A DNA stretch of 64,000 nucleotides. Origin: Ridgeia piscesae (Eukaryota > Annelida > Polychaeta > Sabellida > Siboglinidae). A program made the position numbers and the translations under genes. The stretch covers positions 1,170,001 to 1,234,000 of the forward strand of contig JAODUO010000044.1 of NCBI GenBank assembly GCA_025642075.2. The letters run 5' to 3'. The notes beneath the pieces were generated by a model. The model had not been told where the DNA came from and did not search any database. It worked only from the letters and a program-made list of their open reading frames with translations. Of this stretch, positions 24,422-35,856 are shown piece by piece (position 1 is the first letter of the stretch; each line of letters begins with the position of its first letter).

Positions 24422-25090
24422 TAATGCAATGGTGCACTTAAGTTAATGACCTGTTTGTTGAGTGCATCGGCCCATCTCACTTTGTCGCTTCTAATGTTTT
24501 CTTTGTCAGTTCCTTCTAGGCACGTCATGATCTCTTGAGCAATCAGAGAATGACATGGAAATACATTTACCATTTCACGAAGACTTTCAAGTGCGCATTC
24601 AAAAGCATTTGCATTTGTTGACTCTCCGGGTGTAATTCGGACATAGAGTGACGTTTCTCGATTAACGTGGGAAGCAATGTTCCGATACTGCATCATATTA
24701 AACCAATGAAGCTAATACACTGATTTGTTATCTGAACATCGAGTAACGTTACTAAGTTAGCATTCAAGCAGTTGGTATGGACACGTCGTCTTCTTTTGAT
24801 GTTTCATCGATTGTCAGGCTTACTGCCTTTTTTCATTTCGTCATCGCATACACAGGACATATAGGTGTAGAAGGAAATAACCCAACGACTAGCATAACGA
24901 ATTGAAACGCCTTGTTTGAAGGATGGGCTATACAGCAGTCGCCTAGCATTACATCGTGATTCCTCATTAAGCCATGGTCTACAACAGGAAATAGGATGGC
25001 TTCAGTGACGATTTTCTCATCTTGTGCACTCGCAACAGGTACGACATAACTGACACCGTCTGGGAAGGCATCAACGTATTCCACCTTCAT
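24382..25090 (-). pseudogene. Unidentified two-exon gene fragment, better copy
   Basis: Exon 1 (ATG 25090 to about 24835) reads MKVEYVDAFPDGVSYVVPVA, then DEKIVTEAILFPVVDHGLMR, NHDVMLGDCCIAHPSNKAF and VGLFPSTPICP. Exon 2 follows an acceptor ATGATGCAG near 24690 and reads YRNIASHVNRETSLYVRITP, then ECALESLREMVNVFPCHSLI, AQEIMTCLEGTDKENI and KVRWADALNKQVIN to a stop at 24382. A copy at 3881-4473 keeps a better donor (GG|GTAAGC), while here the donor reads GTGTATG. The composition looks like real protein. I do not recognise the family. Only two exons are visible, so it is probably a captured fragment. Confidence 0.4.
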
Positions 25091-25315
25091 GATAGGTCTA
25101 TACTTTTCACCGCATCACCAGTTGCTTTTAAAAGCTTCTCGCATTTCCTAGCATTGGAGGTTTACATTAACCACAACCTCAGTTAATATAAATAATAAAC
25201 ATACGTAGCCATTACACACGGACGCACAAATATAAACATGGAAGACACAACAAACATTTGCAAAGAGATAATTCAGATATAATTAACCACACACAATAAA
25301 CAGTTATTGGGATAT

Positions 25316-25516
25316 CTACAAAGACAAGTTATCACTAGACAGCTTGAAAGAATGTGTACATTGTGTAAACAGAAACACAATAAAACACAGACACAGTCGT
25401 AAGCTGCTACACATGCCCATAATATAGTCGTAAAGAAACATCCAGCAATGTTCAACCATAAACGCGAATGACTGTAACCACATATTCACCATTTTACTAT
25501 TCGCGTGAATAGGCAA
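25316..25516 (-). other. Conserved minus-strand segment after ORF X
   Basis: The frame MPIHANSKMVNMW...AFMVEH recurs at 4678-4875 and, interrupted, near 30850-30950. Similarity holds at DNA level, but frames differ after the first 25 residues, so I regard it as duplicated flank and not as a gene. Confidence 0.3.
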
Positions 25517-25614
25517 ACATCAACAAAAACACACACAAAAATAAACTCACGAATACGATCGACCTGTGAGTCTTCTTCTTCATACACAAAAAACAAGCCA
25601 ACCGGAGACACGCC

Positions 25615-25815
25615 TCAAAGAGAATACTTCACCTCATATCGTGGTTCTAAACAAAATACTACTAGTTCCCGAAGCCTCAGTGCTAAAATGCCACCTATAA
25701 CACCCAAACCTACAAATAACCTTCCTGGAATGAGAAGAAATGGGTACACCGTCACGCCATTTCCAAATTGTTTCCAGTAAGTGCAAAGCACACCTGTTGG
25801 CCATGTATCACTCAA
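25615..25815 (-). CDS. ORF X copy 3' of GPCR-E
   Basis: 66 codons from ATG 25815. The conserved core reads YWKQFGNGVTVYPFLLIPGR, then LFVGLGVIGGILALRLREL and EPRYEVK. It is the same short membrane ORF as at 11606-11992, placed about 0.2 kb beyond the stop of the intact receptor GPCR-E. Confidence 0.3.
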   Translation of the reverse strand: MSDTWPTGVLCTYWKQFGNGVTVYPFLLIPGRLFVGLGVIGGILALRLRELVVFCLEPRYEVKYSL

Positions 25816-26015
25816 ATGTCACAAAGAGCTGTCGTTGTTTTTATGAATCACGAATTGACTGAACAGAAAAGATTATCGGATGAAGAGAATGGCCAGAGAA
25901 AGTGGCCAGTAGGTCTTGATGTTTCGTGGGAAATAAATGTACAAGACTCGTTAACGTATAACTACATATACTCCACAATACGTTTTATGAATGTACGATA
26001 GAATACAGTGATCTA

Positions 26016-26948
26016 TTATCTAAGACAACTCAGAGAGCAACAACTATACATCATTTCAGCCGTTTTACTACGAACAGATCGGAACAAAAGCAAGTAAAGT
26101 AAACTGTTAATGGACGAATTACAAACATAAATCCAAATTGATATAAATGCATACGAAGACGGTAATTTCTTTTCGAAATCAAATATTAAGGCGATAAAAT
26201 AAAAGCATAATGGCAATGTAATAATCAAAAATGCTAAGCATATAAGTAACACATTTCTACCAGAACGGATCACCTTCAAAGTTAACGAATGAGTGTTTTC
26301 ACTGTAGCCACTAATCGAATTCACTTGTGACATCATTTGATGGTGTGTTCGGACGATCACGCAGAATATCTTTGTAGTGGCGTAGACTATGGCGACTGCA
26401 GGCACCAACAACTCAAGTATAGCTCCGAACACTAAATGCATCATGACGTCTGAAATAGCTGGCAAAGCATACATACACGTACCAAGATCCACGTTGGTGT
26501 ACAAGTATGTCCCGGAAGTGGCGAGGACTCCACCAGTCAGCCAAATACAGGCTATTATAAGGTAGCATCGGTGTCGTGTCAGAAGTTGTTCATATCGGAG
26601 CGGTTTCGTTATAGCGATCATTTTGCACAGAGTCACCCAACACAGACTATGCACTGAAGTGTAGTTGAGCCAAACTGAACACACCTGTAACACTCTCGGG
26701 ACGTACGGCAACATGTTACGGACGTTCGGCGTCGCTTTCGAGCAGACGGCGGCGCTGATGGGCATCGTCGTACAGCCGTTGGCGAGATCAGACAGCGTCA
26801 GCGAGAAGATGAAGAGCGTCGTGCGATCTTCGCGCAGTTGAGGGTATTTGGCGATTACAGTTATCACGAGAACGTTCAATGTTATGTTCATGACGATCAT
26901 GACACTGATGACCACAGGTTTAAAATCGTCGAAAACCATTTGATTCAT
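26016..26948 (-). CDS. GPCR-E: intact one-exon rhodopsin-class receptor
   Basis: 310 codons from ATG 26948 (MNQMVFDDF). An in-frame TAG lies 12 codons upstream, so the longer MACSC-type start seen in GPCR-D is not available here, which supports MNQ as the family start. All seven helices are present: TM1 Asn (ITLNVLV), TM2 LTLSDLANG, TM3 ending LCKMIAITKPLRYEQ (no DRY), TM4 Trp, TM5 LVPAVAIVY, TM6 LIITLPLCFY and TM7 NSSINSLLYLLLF. It ends SCLR and TAA, followed by TAG. It is most similar to GPCR-A and GPCR-F. It is probably a surface receptor of unknown ligand, with a chemosensory role by inference. Confidence 0.9.
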   Translation of the reverse strand: MNQMVFDDFKPVVISVMIVMNITLNVLVITVIAKYPQLREDRTTLFIFSLTLSDLANGCTTMPISAAVCSKATPNVRNMLPYVPRVLQVCSVWLNYTSVHSLCWVTLCKMIAITKPLRYEQLLTRHRCYLIIACIWLTGGVLATSGTYLYTNVDLGTCMYALPAISDVMMHLVFGAILELLVPAVAIVYATTKIFCVIVRTHHQMMSQVNSISGYSENTHSLTLKVIRSGRNVLLICLAFLIITLPLCFYFIALIFDFEKKLPSSYAFISIWIYVCNSSINSLLYLLLFRSVRSKTAEMMYSCCSLSCLR

Positions 26949-27064
26949 ACCGATGCAGCATAGATTTTTCTTCTAGTTACAACTGCCTGATATCAGCTCA
27001 TTTCATCTCATCCATTATATATCACCTGATATAACCAGGTGCATTTCTTCGTACGCCAATCGTG

Positions 27065-27185
27065 AATCGCCACGTGATTATGGATTACACCAGGCTAACT
27101 TTAACTAATGCAAATGCATTTGAATACGCTTTTAAATACTTGAATATAAATAAAATACGTGAAATTGTTATCGTATTTGCTTTTA
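27065..27185 (-). promoter_or_regulatory. Upstream module of GPCR-E
   Basis: CACGTG (27071-27076), GGATTA (27082-27087) and the octamer ATGCAAAT (27108-27115) lie 123-167 bp 5' of the start codon. The 18-bp minisatellite begins at once after the AATTGTTATCGTATTTGCTTT part, so upstream sequence present in paralogs is displaced. Confidence 0.4.
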
Positions 27186-27187
27186 GT

Positions 27188-27838
27188 AGGACAGTGGGGT
27201 AGGAGAAAACAGTTGGGTAGGAGAAGACATTGGGGTAGGGGTAGACGGTGGGGTAGGAAAAGACAGTGGTGTACGAGAAGACAGTGTCGTATGAGAAGAC
27301 ATTTGGGTAGGAGAAGACAGTGGTATAGGAGAAGGCAGTGGGGTAGGAGAAGACAGTGGGGTAGGAGAAGACAGTGGGGTAGGATAAGACAGTGGGGTAG
27401 GAGAAGACAGTGGGGTAGGAGAAGACAGTGGGGTAGGAGAAGACAGTGGGGTAGGAGAAGACAGTGGGGTAGGAGAAGACAGTGGGGTAGGAGAAGACAG
27501 TGGGGTAGGAGAAGACAGTGGGGTAGGAGAAGACAGTGGGGTAGGAGAAGACAGTGGGGTAGGAGAAGACAGTGGGATAGGAGAAGACAGTGGGGTAGGA
27601 AAAGACAGTGGGGTATGAGAAGGCAGTGGAGTAGGAGAAGGCAGTGGCGTAGGAGAAGACAGTGGGATAGGAGAAGACAGTGGGCTAGGAGAAGGCACTC
27701 GGGGAGGAGAAGGCAGTGAGGTAGGAGAAGACAGTGGGGTAGGAGAAGACAGTGGGGTAGGAGAAGACAATGGGGTAGGAGAAGACAGTGGGGTAGGAGA
27801 AGACATTGGTGTAGGGGGTAGGAGAAGACAGTGGGTTG
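27188..27838. repeat. 18-bp minisatellite AGTGGGGTAGGAGAAGAC, about 36 copies
   Basis: A direct tandem array of an 18-bp unit with point variants at both ends and almost identical units in the centre. As 18 is a multiple of three, the array is open in frames on both strands (RRQWGR and SPTPLS). These are not supported as proteins. The plus strand is G-rich. Confidence 0.95.
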
Positions 27839-27839
27839 T

Positions 27840-28830
27840 GAGTTTTGGAGATGATCTTGCTTTGTTACTCCACATGTGCAGTATCGTCTAATTTAGCTAA
27901 TTATTGTTCTTTCGGCATTGCACACATATCTGCCGCGACCAGCATTCCTGGCTTGATTACTGTTTTAGTGATCTTCCCTTTCAACTTCACTGAAATATGT
28001 CTGTCGCAAAGGATTCAATTGCATTTTTTCTGGTACTACAACCTACACTTGATGGCGTTATTTACCTCTAGTTAATTTATCAAGTAAAAAACGTAAATTG
28101 TTATGTAGCGCAGTATCCAATCCTCAGCACTGCTCAAAGCGCTTTTACACTTTACATCCCTGGCAGACCTGTTCAATCAAACACAGTCTCAACTTCTCTG
28201 GGAAGCATTCAGCCATATGCTACAATTAATGCGCGAAGGCTGTTTGTACGAACATCCACCACTCTCTATAGCCAGGTACTCATTTATACAGCCTAGTGAA
28301 CTGGAGCAATGTAGAGTGAAATAAATACCCAAGGTTTTAACACCGCAGCACAGGATTCGAACCCGGGTCCTCGTAGTCTAGAGCCCGAAGCTCTACCCCT
28401 GAGTCATTGCGCTCTACTTACATTTATAGAGATGCATTCAAGTATGATTTCCAAAATCAACGTTGTAAAACCGCTATTCACTGGATTTGTACAGAAACAG
28501 TTGGGAATTGGGAGGGGACCGAATCATTCGTTTAATGTATTACATAATCACAATTCAAAAGTACCTTTAAGTACGTGATATTGAAGTAGCTTTTGAATGT
28601 ATTAAAGCAAAGGATAAGTACTTGTGTTATTTTCCAAATGCACTCCACAATAAGTACAATTACGTAAAGCAATATTCTTATGTACAAACGTACATGCAGT
28701 GGTACAAATTATAACTATTTTGGTACAACCCTGCAACAGTCCGTTCGGAGCTGATGCTCTATGAGAGCTAAGGCATATATTGTAGGTATTTGACGCGATA
28801 CCGTAGATCGCGTTTGTCGTAGTTTCTCAT
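27840..28830. repeat. Flanking block shared between receptor cassettes, copy 3
   Basis: Same block as 10555-11600, with the SINE inside. It is followed at 28850-29130 by a decayed ORF X/receptor 3' flank without any receptor, which means that the receptor of this cassette has been lost. Confidence 0.65.
28080..28418 (-). mobile_element. tRNA-derived SINE, copy 2
   Basis: B-box GGTTCGAATCC (plus 28353-28363) and A-box within GAGTCATTGCGCTC are present, with the same body as at 10912-11236. It is at the same cassette position, so it was inserted before the duplication. Confidence 0.7.
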
Positions 28831-29131
28831 GTCAATTTGTTTTATAACTTACAAGTGCAGCTACTTTACCTCTTATCGAGGTTCGCTACAAAGTTGCCAA
28901 AGCTACGGTGCTAAAATACCAGCTACAACATCCAAACTGTGCACACTATCATACCGTTTCTAAATTGTTTCCAGCAAGTTGCAATGCACAAAGGTTGCTC
29001 ATTTACCACTGAAATGTCACAAAACAACTGTCGTTGTTTTTATGTATCACTAATTGACTGAACAGAGAACATTATCGGAGAACGGGAATGGCCAGAGAAT
29101 GTTGCCGGTAGATCTTGATGACTCGAGGGAA
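28831..29131 (-). pseudogene. Decayed ORF X region without receptor
   Basis: Recognisable parts (CCTCTTATCGAGGTTCGCTA, GTGCTAAAATACCAGCTACA, TTGTTTCCAGCAAGT) match the ORF X flank, with deletions. The receptor gene expected next is missing; the sequence passes to the 29132-29500 duplicate. Confidence 0.5.
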
Positions 29132-29500
29132 ATAAGATAAAAGTGAGAAGAAGAAAAAAGACAATGGAAAAGGAAATTCATTGTCAATTCACCCCTGACG
29201 ACAGTGATGCCAAGAAAATAATAACAACAAAATGCAATTTGACCCTATTCTAGTGACCGGACAACTATTATTTGAAATCCTTTATAGCCATTATTATGCA
29301 CATATAGAATACTGACATTGTCATTGCTCTGTCAACTCTTATGCTGCATTCAGCGACAGAAGTGGACAGTTCGTAACTTCATCCTAATTGAATTATGAAA
29401 TTATGAATTATTTTGCGAAAGGATAGGACTGGGAAAGAAAATCGTACTCAGGCAACCCTGAAACCCACTGTAATTTGTGCCTCTATGAATCAGGCAATAC
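29132..29500. repeat. Second copy of the 20940-21290 segment
   Basis: It aligns with 20940-21290 apart from small indels. 29500-29850 shows nothing recognisable apart from a TTAGG-like stretch near 29750-29810 (TTAGGTTCC, TTAGGATTAGC, TTAGGCTTAGGG) that is too irregular to be telomeric. Confidence 0.6.
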
Positions 29501-29849
29501 GGATGGGACGAATATTCGATTCGTATTCGACATTTCGAATTTTCTAACGTTTTCCCTCTATTCGATTACACACACTAGGTTACAAAATAAAATCACTAAC
29601 ATTACTTAGACAAATAAACTTCTCAAAACAAACTCGCATAAAACTCGCCGCCAACGCGGTGTCATCGCATTTCGTGGCCGCTACGCGTAGCTTACGGTAA
29701 TATCCGTATTATGTCGATGGTTCTTTTATTAGCGGTGTCGGATTAAGGTGAAAGGTTTAGGTTCCTGGTTAGTTTAGGATTAGCTGAAGTTAGCTTAGGC
29801 TTAGGGTTACGGTTATTTAATGGTTAGCACAAACCCGGAATTTGTGAAG

Positions 29850-29852
<3 letters not shown>

Positions 29853-29911
<59 letters not shown>

Positions 29912-29937
29912 TCCCCCTCTCTCTCTTTCTCTTTCTT
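29853..29937. repeat. (TC)n microsatellite
   Basis: CT/TC run of about 80 bp with a few CCCC and TTTC interruptions. Confidence 0.95.
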
Positions 29938-30140
29938 TGATGAGTTACATTAACGTCTTTGCAACGTAGCCTACATACAAAGTGTTTCCAGCGATGCGAC
30001 ACATTTCTTCTTCTGATCACAAACTTTCACTTTGCATATCCAAGTCAATATTATGTTTACCTGTGAAGACGTTCGTCAGTACTAACGATGCATGACGTCG
30101 TTTATAGCACTTGTGAGTGAAGTTATTTGCGATCTGGCAC

Positions 30141-30269
30141 ATGAACATGACGACATCATTTGTATTTAGTACTGATGACATTCATGTTCCACGTTCGATG
30201 AATGTATTTACAGGTAAAGAAATATCTTTACTTGGAAACGAAACGTTGTGGTCTGAAAAAAGAACTACG
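30141..30269 (+). other. Conserved short coding exon, copy 2 (with donor)
   Basis: ATG 30141, with the frame MNMTTSFVFSTDDIHVPRSM, then FTGKEISLLGNETLWSEKR to the donor ACG|GTAAGA at 30269/30270. It is the counterpart of 2059-2186. The next exon would be at about 30502-30598, where the acceptor is weak. The product is unknown. Confidence 0.3.
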
Positions 30270-31018
30270 GTAAGACATATTAAATAAGCACATCGTTTGT
30301 GGTTTTGTTAAACTAAAAGTTTATTTTGTATGTTGTTTTGGAACAAGAATACGAATTTCGGATGCTAATAACATGTCGCTGTCGTGGCATCTGCATCAAA
30401 GCATGTTAATCATGTCGCAAGATTCACGGATGGTGACACATTAATTTGTGTGATTAAATGGCAGCGAAAAGGCGAAACCACCAGACTTGTATAGAGTGGT
30501 TTCCTCTGTGTCAAATATCTGATATCATGTCATGTTGGTCTGACACGCGTGACGCTTGTCAATTAGCGTTCGGTGAAATGAATTGTATCGGGTTATAATA
30601 ACTGTGCACTTACGTTGGGTGACCTGCTGTTGGCAGAGAAGCAGCCATTTAATATTTCATCCATAACAATACATAGCCATTACACACGGACGAACAACAA
30701 ATAAACATGGAAGACACAACAAGCATTTGCAAAGACATAACTCAGATATAATTAACCACACACAATAAACAGTTATTTAGATATACATAAAGACAAGTTA
30801 TCAACACACAGCTTGAATAAATGTGTACATGATGTAAATAAAAACACAATAAAACATGCAGGCACAGTCGTAAAATCCCACAATGTTCAACCATATACAC
30901 GTATTATTGTAACCATATATTCACCACTTTACTATTCGCGTGAATAGGCAAACATTAATAAAAACACAGGTACAAATATACACCCACGAATACGAACGAC
31001 CAGTGATACTTCCTCAAG

Positions 31019-31261
<243 letters not shown>

Positions 31262-31283
31262 ACAAGTAAACAGGAGAATCGCC

Positions 31284-31496
31284 TCAAAACGACAACTTCA
31301 CTTCGTATCGAGGCTCTATACAAAATACTACTAGTTCCAGAAGTCTGAGTGCTAAAATACCACCTACAACCTCCAAACCTTCAACCATCCTTCCTGGAAC
31401 AAGAAGCAATGTGTACACCATCATGCCGTTTGCAAATTGTTTCCAGTAAGTGACAAAGCACAAAGGTTGGCCATGTTGTACCCAATTTGGAAACAA
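31284..31496 (-). CDS. ORF X copy beside GPCR-F
   Basis: 70 codons from ATG 31496: GQPLCFVTYWKQFANGMMVY, then TLLLVPGRMVEGLEVVGGIL, LLELVVFCIEPRYEVK. It is the best-preserved core of the ORF X set, next to a dead receptor. Confidence 0.3.
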   Translation of the reverse strand: MFPNWVQHGQPLCFVTYWKQFANGMMVYTLLLVPGRMVEGLEVVGGILALRLLELVVFCIEPRYEVKLSF

Positions 31497-31675
31497 ATAT
31501 CACAAAACAGCTGTGGTTGTTTTTATGTACCACTAATTGAACAAACAGAGAAAATTATCGGAGGAAGTGAATGGGCAGAGAGAGTGGCCAATAGATCTCA
31601 ATACTCGTTAACGTATAACTACATATACTCAGCAGTACGTTTTATGAATGTAGGGTAGAATATAGTGTTTCATTA

Positions 31676-32259
31676 TCTCAGACAACTCAGAGCAACAATT
31701 ACACAGCATTCAGCCGTTTTACTACGAACGGATCGGAACAAAAGCAAATAAAGTAAACTGTTAACGGACGAATTACAAATATAAACCCAAGCTGATGTAA
31801 ATGCATACGAAGATGGTAATTTATTTTCGAAACATAATATTAATGCGGTAAAATAAAAAACATAATGGCAATGTAATAATCCAAAATGCTAAGCATATAA
31901 GTAATACATTTCTACCAGAAAGGATCGCCTTCAAAGTTAACGAATAAGTGTTTCCGCTATAGCCACTTATCGAATTCACTTGTGACGTCATCTGATGGTG
32001 TGTTCGGACGATCACGCAGAATATCTTTGTAGTGGCGTAGACTATGGCGAATGCAGGCACCAACAATGCAAGTATAGCTCCGAACACTAAATGCATCATG
32101 ACGTCTGAAATAGCTGGCAAGGATTACATACACGTACCATTATCCGCCTTGAGGTTATTTGGCGATCACAACTATGACGAGAACGTTCAGTGTTATATTC
32201 GTTACGATCACGGCACTGATGATAACAGGTTTGAAATCGTCGAAAACCGTTTGATTCAT
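31676..32259 (-). pseudogene. GPCR-F: receptor with internal deletion
   Basis: The N-terminus and TM1 are present (MNQTVFDDFKPVIIS, ATG at 32259). The sequence then jumps at about 32150 from IAK to the end of ECL2 (PAISDVMMHLVFGAIL). TM2, TM3 and TM4, about 330 bp, are missing. TM5 to TM6 follow (VYATTKIFCVIVRTHHQMTS), with a frameshift after WIITLPLCF near 31855. TM7 is still recognisable in another frame. It is related to GPCR-A and GPCR-E. Confidence 0.85.
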
Positions 32260-32369
32260 ATCGATGCAGAACAATTTTTTGTTCTTGTTACAATTGCATG
32301 CTATCAGATAATTTGCTCCAATATGTAACCTGATACACTGTATAGCCAGGTACATTTCCTCTCACGCTA

Positions 32370-32640
32370 ATGGAGACTCCACGTGAGGTCCGAATTACAG
32401 CAGGCTAGCTCTAATTAGACCATTTGAATACGCTTTTAAATACTTGAAAATAAAACCCTGAAACTTAAATACGTGAAATTGTAATTGTATTTGCTTTTAA
32501 ATACATAGGTCATGCCGTAACATTTGCATTTTCATTTGAATGTAATCCACAAATATTTGGTATGGGAAAGTGCTGTATAGTGAGCAGGTTATAGGTTTAT
32601 ATGTGAAACTGTGAGTCCACTTTCAGATACCGTCCTTTCA
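32370..32640 (-). promoter_or_regulatory. Upstream module and start of flank block of GPCR-F
   Basis: CACGTG (32380-32385), GAATTACAGCAGGCTAGCTC (mutated GGATTA) and ATTTGCAT (about 32521-32528) are present. Family similarity stops at about 32650. Confidence 0.35.
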
Positions 32641-32649
32641 ACATGTACT

Positions 32650-33303
32650 ATAGACTAAGGCTTGTCAACCAAATTTGTCAACCAATAAGTCCGGTTGCCA
32701 AAGCAAATTTTGGGCCTAATCCTGCAGCGACTGATATTTTTTTTCTCGCTGGATTCTATATCTTTAGGACCTCTATAACGAATATCAAGTGGATATCAAG
32801 CGGATATCCTTGGACAATTCGAGATATCCAAGATGGCGGCCAAAATGGCCGCCGGCGCCAATAGAAAATAACTTTTGAACCAGTGGATACCACGATTTTA
32901 GCTAAACTTGCTATGAACAATCCATTGTTTGTGTTATTTTTGCAATTTGAGGTAAACAATAGGTCAAAGGTCTTGGTTAGTGTAATGAAGACATTATTAA
33001 CATTAGGTTAAAAAGTGAGATTTGCAATTATTTTGAACTGAATTGTGGAAATGCATGTCATTTGACCATATCATGGTCGAGATCATTTAGCGTTCACTCT
33101 ATATTAAATAAGTATGCAGCCTACATAAAGTCTTAAATCTTAAAAGAAGGAACCACCAGCCAACTTAAAGAATGAAATATCAAAATAAATAAGTACAATC
33201 CTACATGTGGAGAAAACGGTTATTTTTTAATCAGTCCAACCGCGTACCCTTGCTCGGCTGCGTGTATTGCATCCCGCCTGTATGCGCCATGATTGAGTTG
33301 CTA
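32650..33303. other. Foreign spacer with a GGCGGCCA/TGGCCGCC palindrome
   Basis: The block is unrelated to the cassettes. It contains AAGATGGCGGC, a YY1-type motif, as part of the inverted repeat GGCGGCCA-AAA-TGGCCGCC (32835-32853), and GATATCAAG direct repeats near 32785-32805. No gene is seen. Confidence 0.5.
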
Positions 33304-34149
<846 letters not shown>

Positions 34150-34805
34150 CACTACTAGCACCCCCAATCAGCTGATAATCTGTTCCATTCGTTTACTGTT
34201 CTTTGTGAAAATGAAAATTTTCTAATATCTAGTCTACACTGCTTCTTTGCTAATGTAACTCCATGTCCTCTAGTCCTTCTCTCTTCATTGACTGTGAAAA
34301 AAATATTTCTGTCAATATTTTCATATCCATTCAATATTTTAAACACCTCAATCTGATCTCCTCTCAATCTTCTGGTTTCTAGTGTTGTTAAACCACATTC
34401 TTTTAGACGCATTTCATAATAATATTCCTGAGTTTTGGTATCATTTTGGTTGCTCTCCTTGTACTCTTTCTAGCATATCAATATCCTTCTTGCGATATGG
34501 CCTCCATGTTTATCAATATTCTAAGTGAGGCCTAACTATTGTTTTATACAGCGGTATTATTAGTTCTTTTTCTTTGTACATATATTTCGCCTAATTAATC
34601 CAAGAATTTGGTTTCCCTTCGCTGCTGCAATTCCACACTGCTCTGATACCTTCATGTCAGCACTAATAGTTAACCCTAAGTCCTTTTCCTTTAAGGTAGT
34701 ATTTAGTACAGTATCACCCATTGTATATTGTGCATCTTCATTCCCATGTCCTGTGTGAAGGCACTTACACTTTCCAAAATTAAACAGCATTTGCCACTTC
34801 TCACG
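34150..34805 (-). pseudogene. CR1-like LINE reverse transcriptase C-terminal fragment
   Basis: Minus-strand frames read WQMLFNFGKCKCLHTGHGNE, then KEKDLGLTISADMKVSEQC and LIRRNI; after interruptions MRLKECGLTTLETRRLRGDQ, then IEVFKILNGYENIDRN and FSFSQRTVNEWNRLSA. These are hallmark pieces of the RT thumb and C-terminus of CR1-like LINEs widespread in invertebrates. It is 5'-truncated at about 34805 and broken by frameshifts. Confidence 0.8.
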
Positions 34806-35112
34806 ATATTATGAAAGACAGTGAAATGCACTGACCGACAACAACGCGTCACAGCGGAAGGACTTGTTCCAGTCTTAGTTACAATTTTGATACTGAGGTG
34901 AGCAGCCCCAATGGGTTGGTATTCACTCCCAAACACGATACCCCGTATCAGTACGGGTGACATATCCAATCCAATTTGTTGTGATGAGGAAGATATGATA
35001 ATCTACTGTAGTGGTAGAAAGAAGCCACTCCTTTCAACTCTGCACCAGATTGGTCTGCCTGATCAGCCAATCGACGCTTAACGCATACCCTACGAGAGGG
35101 CTAGCGACAAGG
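34806..35112. other. Spacer between LINE fragment and truncated receptor
   Basis: Nothing recognised. It abuts the receptor at 35113 with an abrupt loss of similarity. Confidence 0.4.
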
Positions 35113-35782
35113 TCATACATTTCTACCAGAACGGATCGCCTTCAAAGTCAACGAAGACATGATTCCGCTAGAGCCGCTTATTGAGTTAACTTGTGACGTC
35201 ATCTGATAATGTGTTCGCACGATCACGCATACTATTTTTGTAGTGTCATAAACGATTGCGATTGCAGGCACCAAGAACCCAATTATTACTCCGGCATATA
35301 ACTGCATCATGACATCTGAAATAGGTGGCATAGCAAACACACACGTACGAATATCCAATTCGGTGATCAAATGTATCCCGAATTTTTTTAATGATAAACA
35401 TTCCTCCAGTCAGCCAAATACAGGCAATTATAAAGTAGCACCGGTTTCGTGTCAAAAGTTGTTCATATCGGAGCGGTTTCGTTATCGCAATAATTTTTCA
35501 CAGTTACCCAACACAGACTATGCACTGAAGTGTAGCTAACCCAAATTGAACACACCTGTGCCACTCTCGGGACGTACATCAACATGTTACTTACGTTCGG
35601 CGACGCATTCGAGCAGACGGCGGCGCTGATGGGCATCGCCGTACCACCGTTGGCGAGATCAGACAGCGTCAGCGAGAAGATGAAGAGCGTCGTGCGATCT
35701 TCGCGCAGTTGCGGGTATTTGGTGATCACAGCGATCACAAGATACAGCACAGATTGTTGTTCTTGGTACAACTGCATGCCAT
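35113..35782 (-). pseudogene. GPCR-G: truncated, multiply broken receptor
   Basis: The start MACSCTKNNNLCCI (ATG 35780-35782) joins VIAVITKYPQL across a deletion of about 100 bp that removes the MNQ segment and most of TM1. TM2-TM3 read (LTLSDLANGGTAMPISAAVC). A 2-bp deletion at the TM3 end changes CKMIAIT to KNYCDN. A further shift lies after TM4 (WLTGGMFI). TM5 and the third loop follow (LVPAIAIVYDTTKI, SQVNSISGSSGI). The copy ends at IRSGRNV, 35113, so TM6 and TM7 are missing. Confidence 0.85.
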
Positions 35783-35856
35783 AAGCTAATTTGATCAAAT
35801 ATATATCCTTATGCACTATATAGCCAGGTACGTTTCCTCTAACGCTAATGGGGAAA

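Noticed and set aside
27159..27875. 186- and 230-codon ORFs (RRQWGR and SPTPLS repeats)
   Set aside because: They follow from an 18-bp tandem repeat open on both strands; no independent coding evidence.
29740..29820. Telomere-like TTAGG(G) stretch
   Set aside because: Irregular spacing and few units; not a telomeric array.
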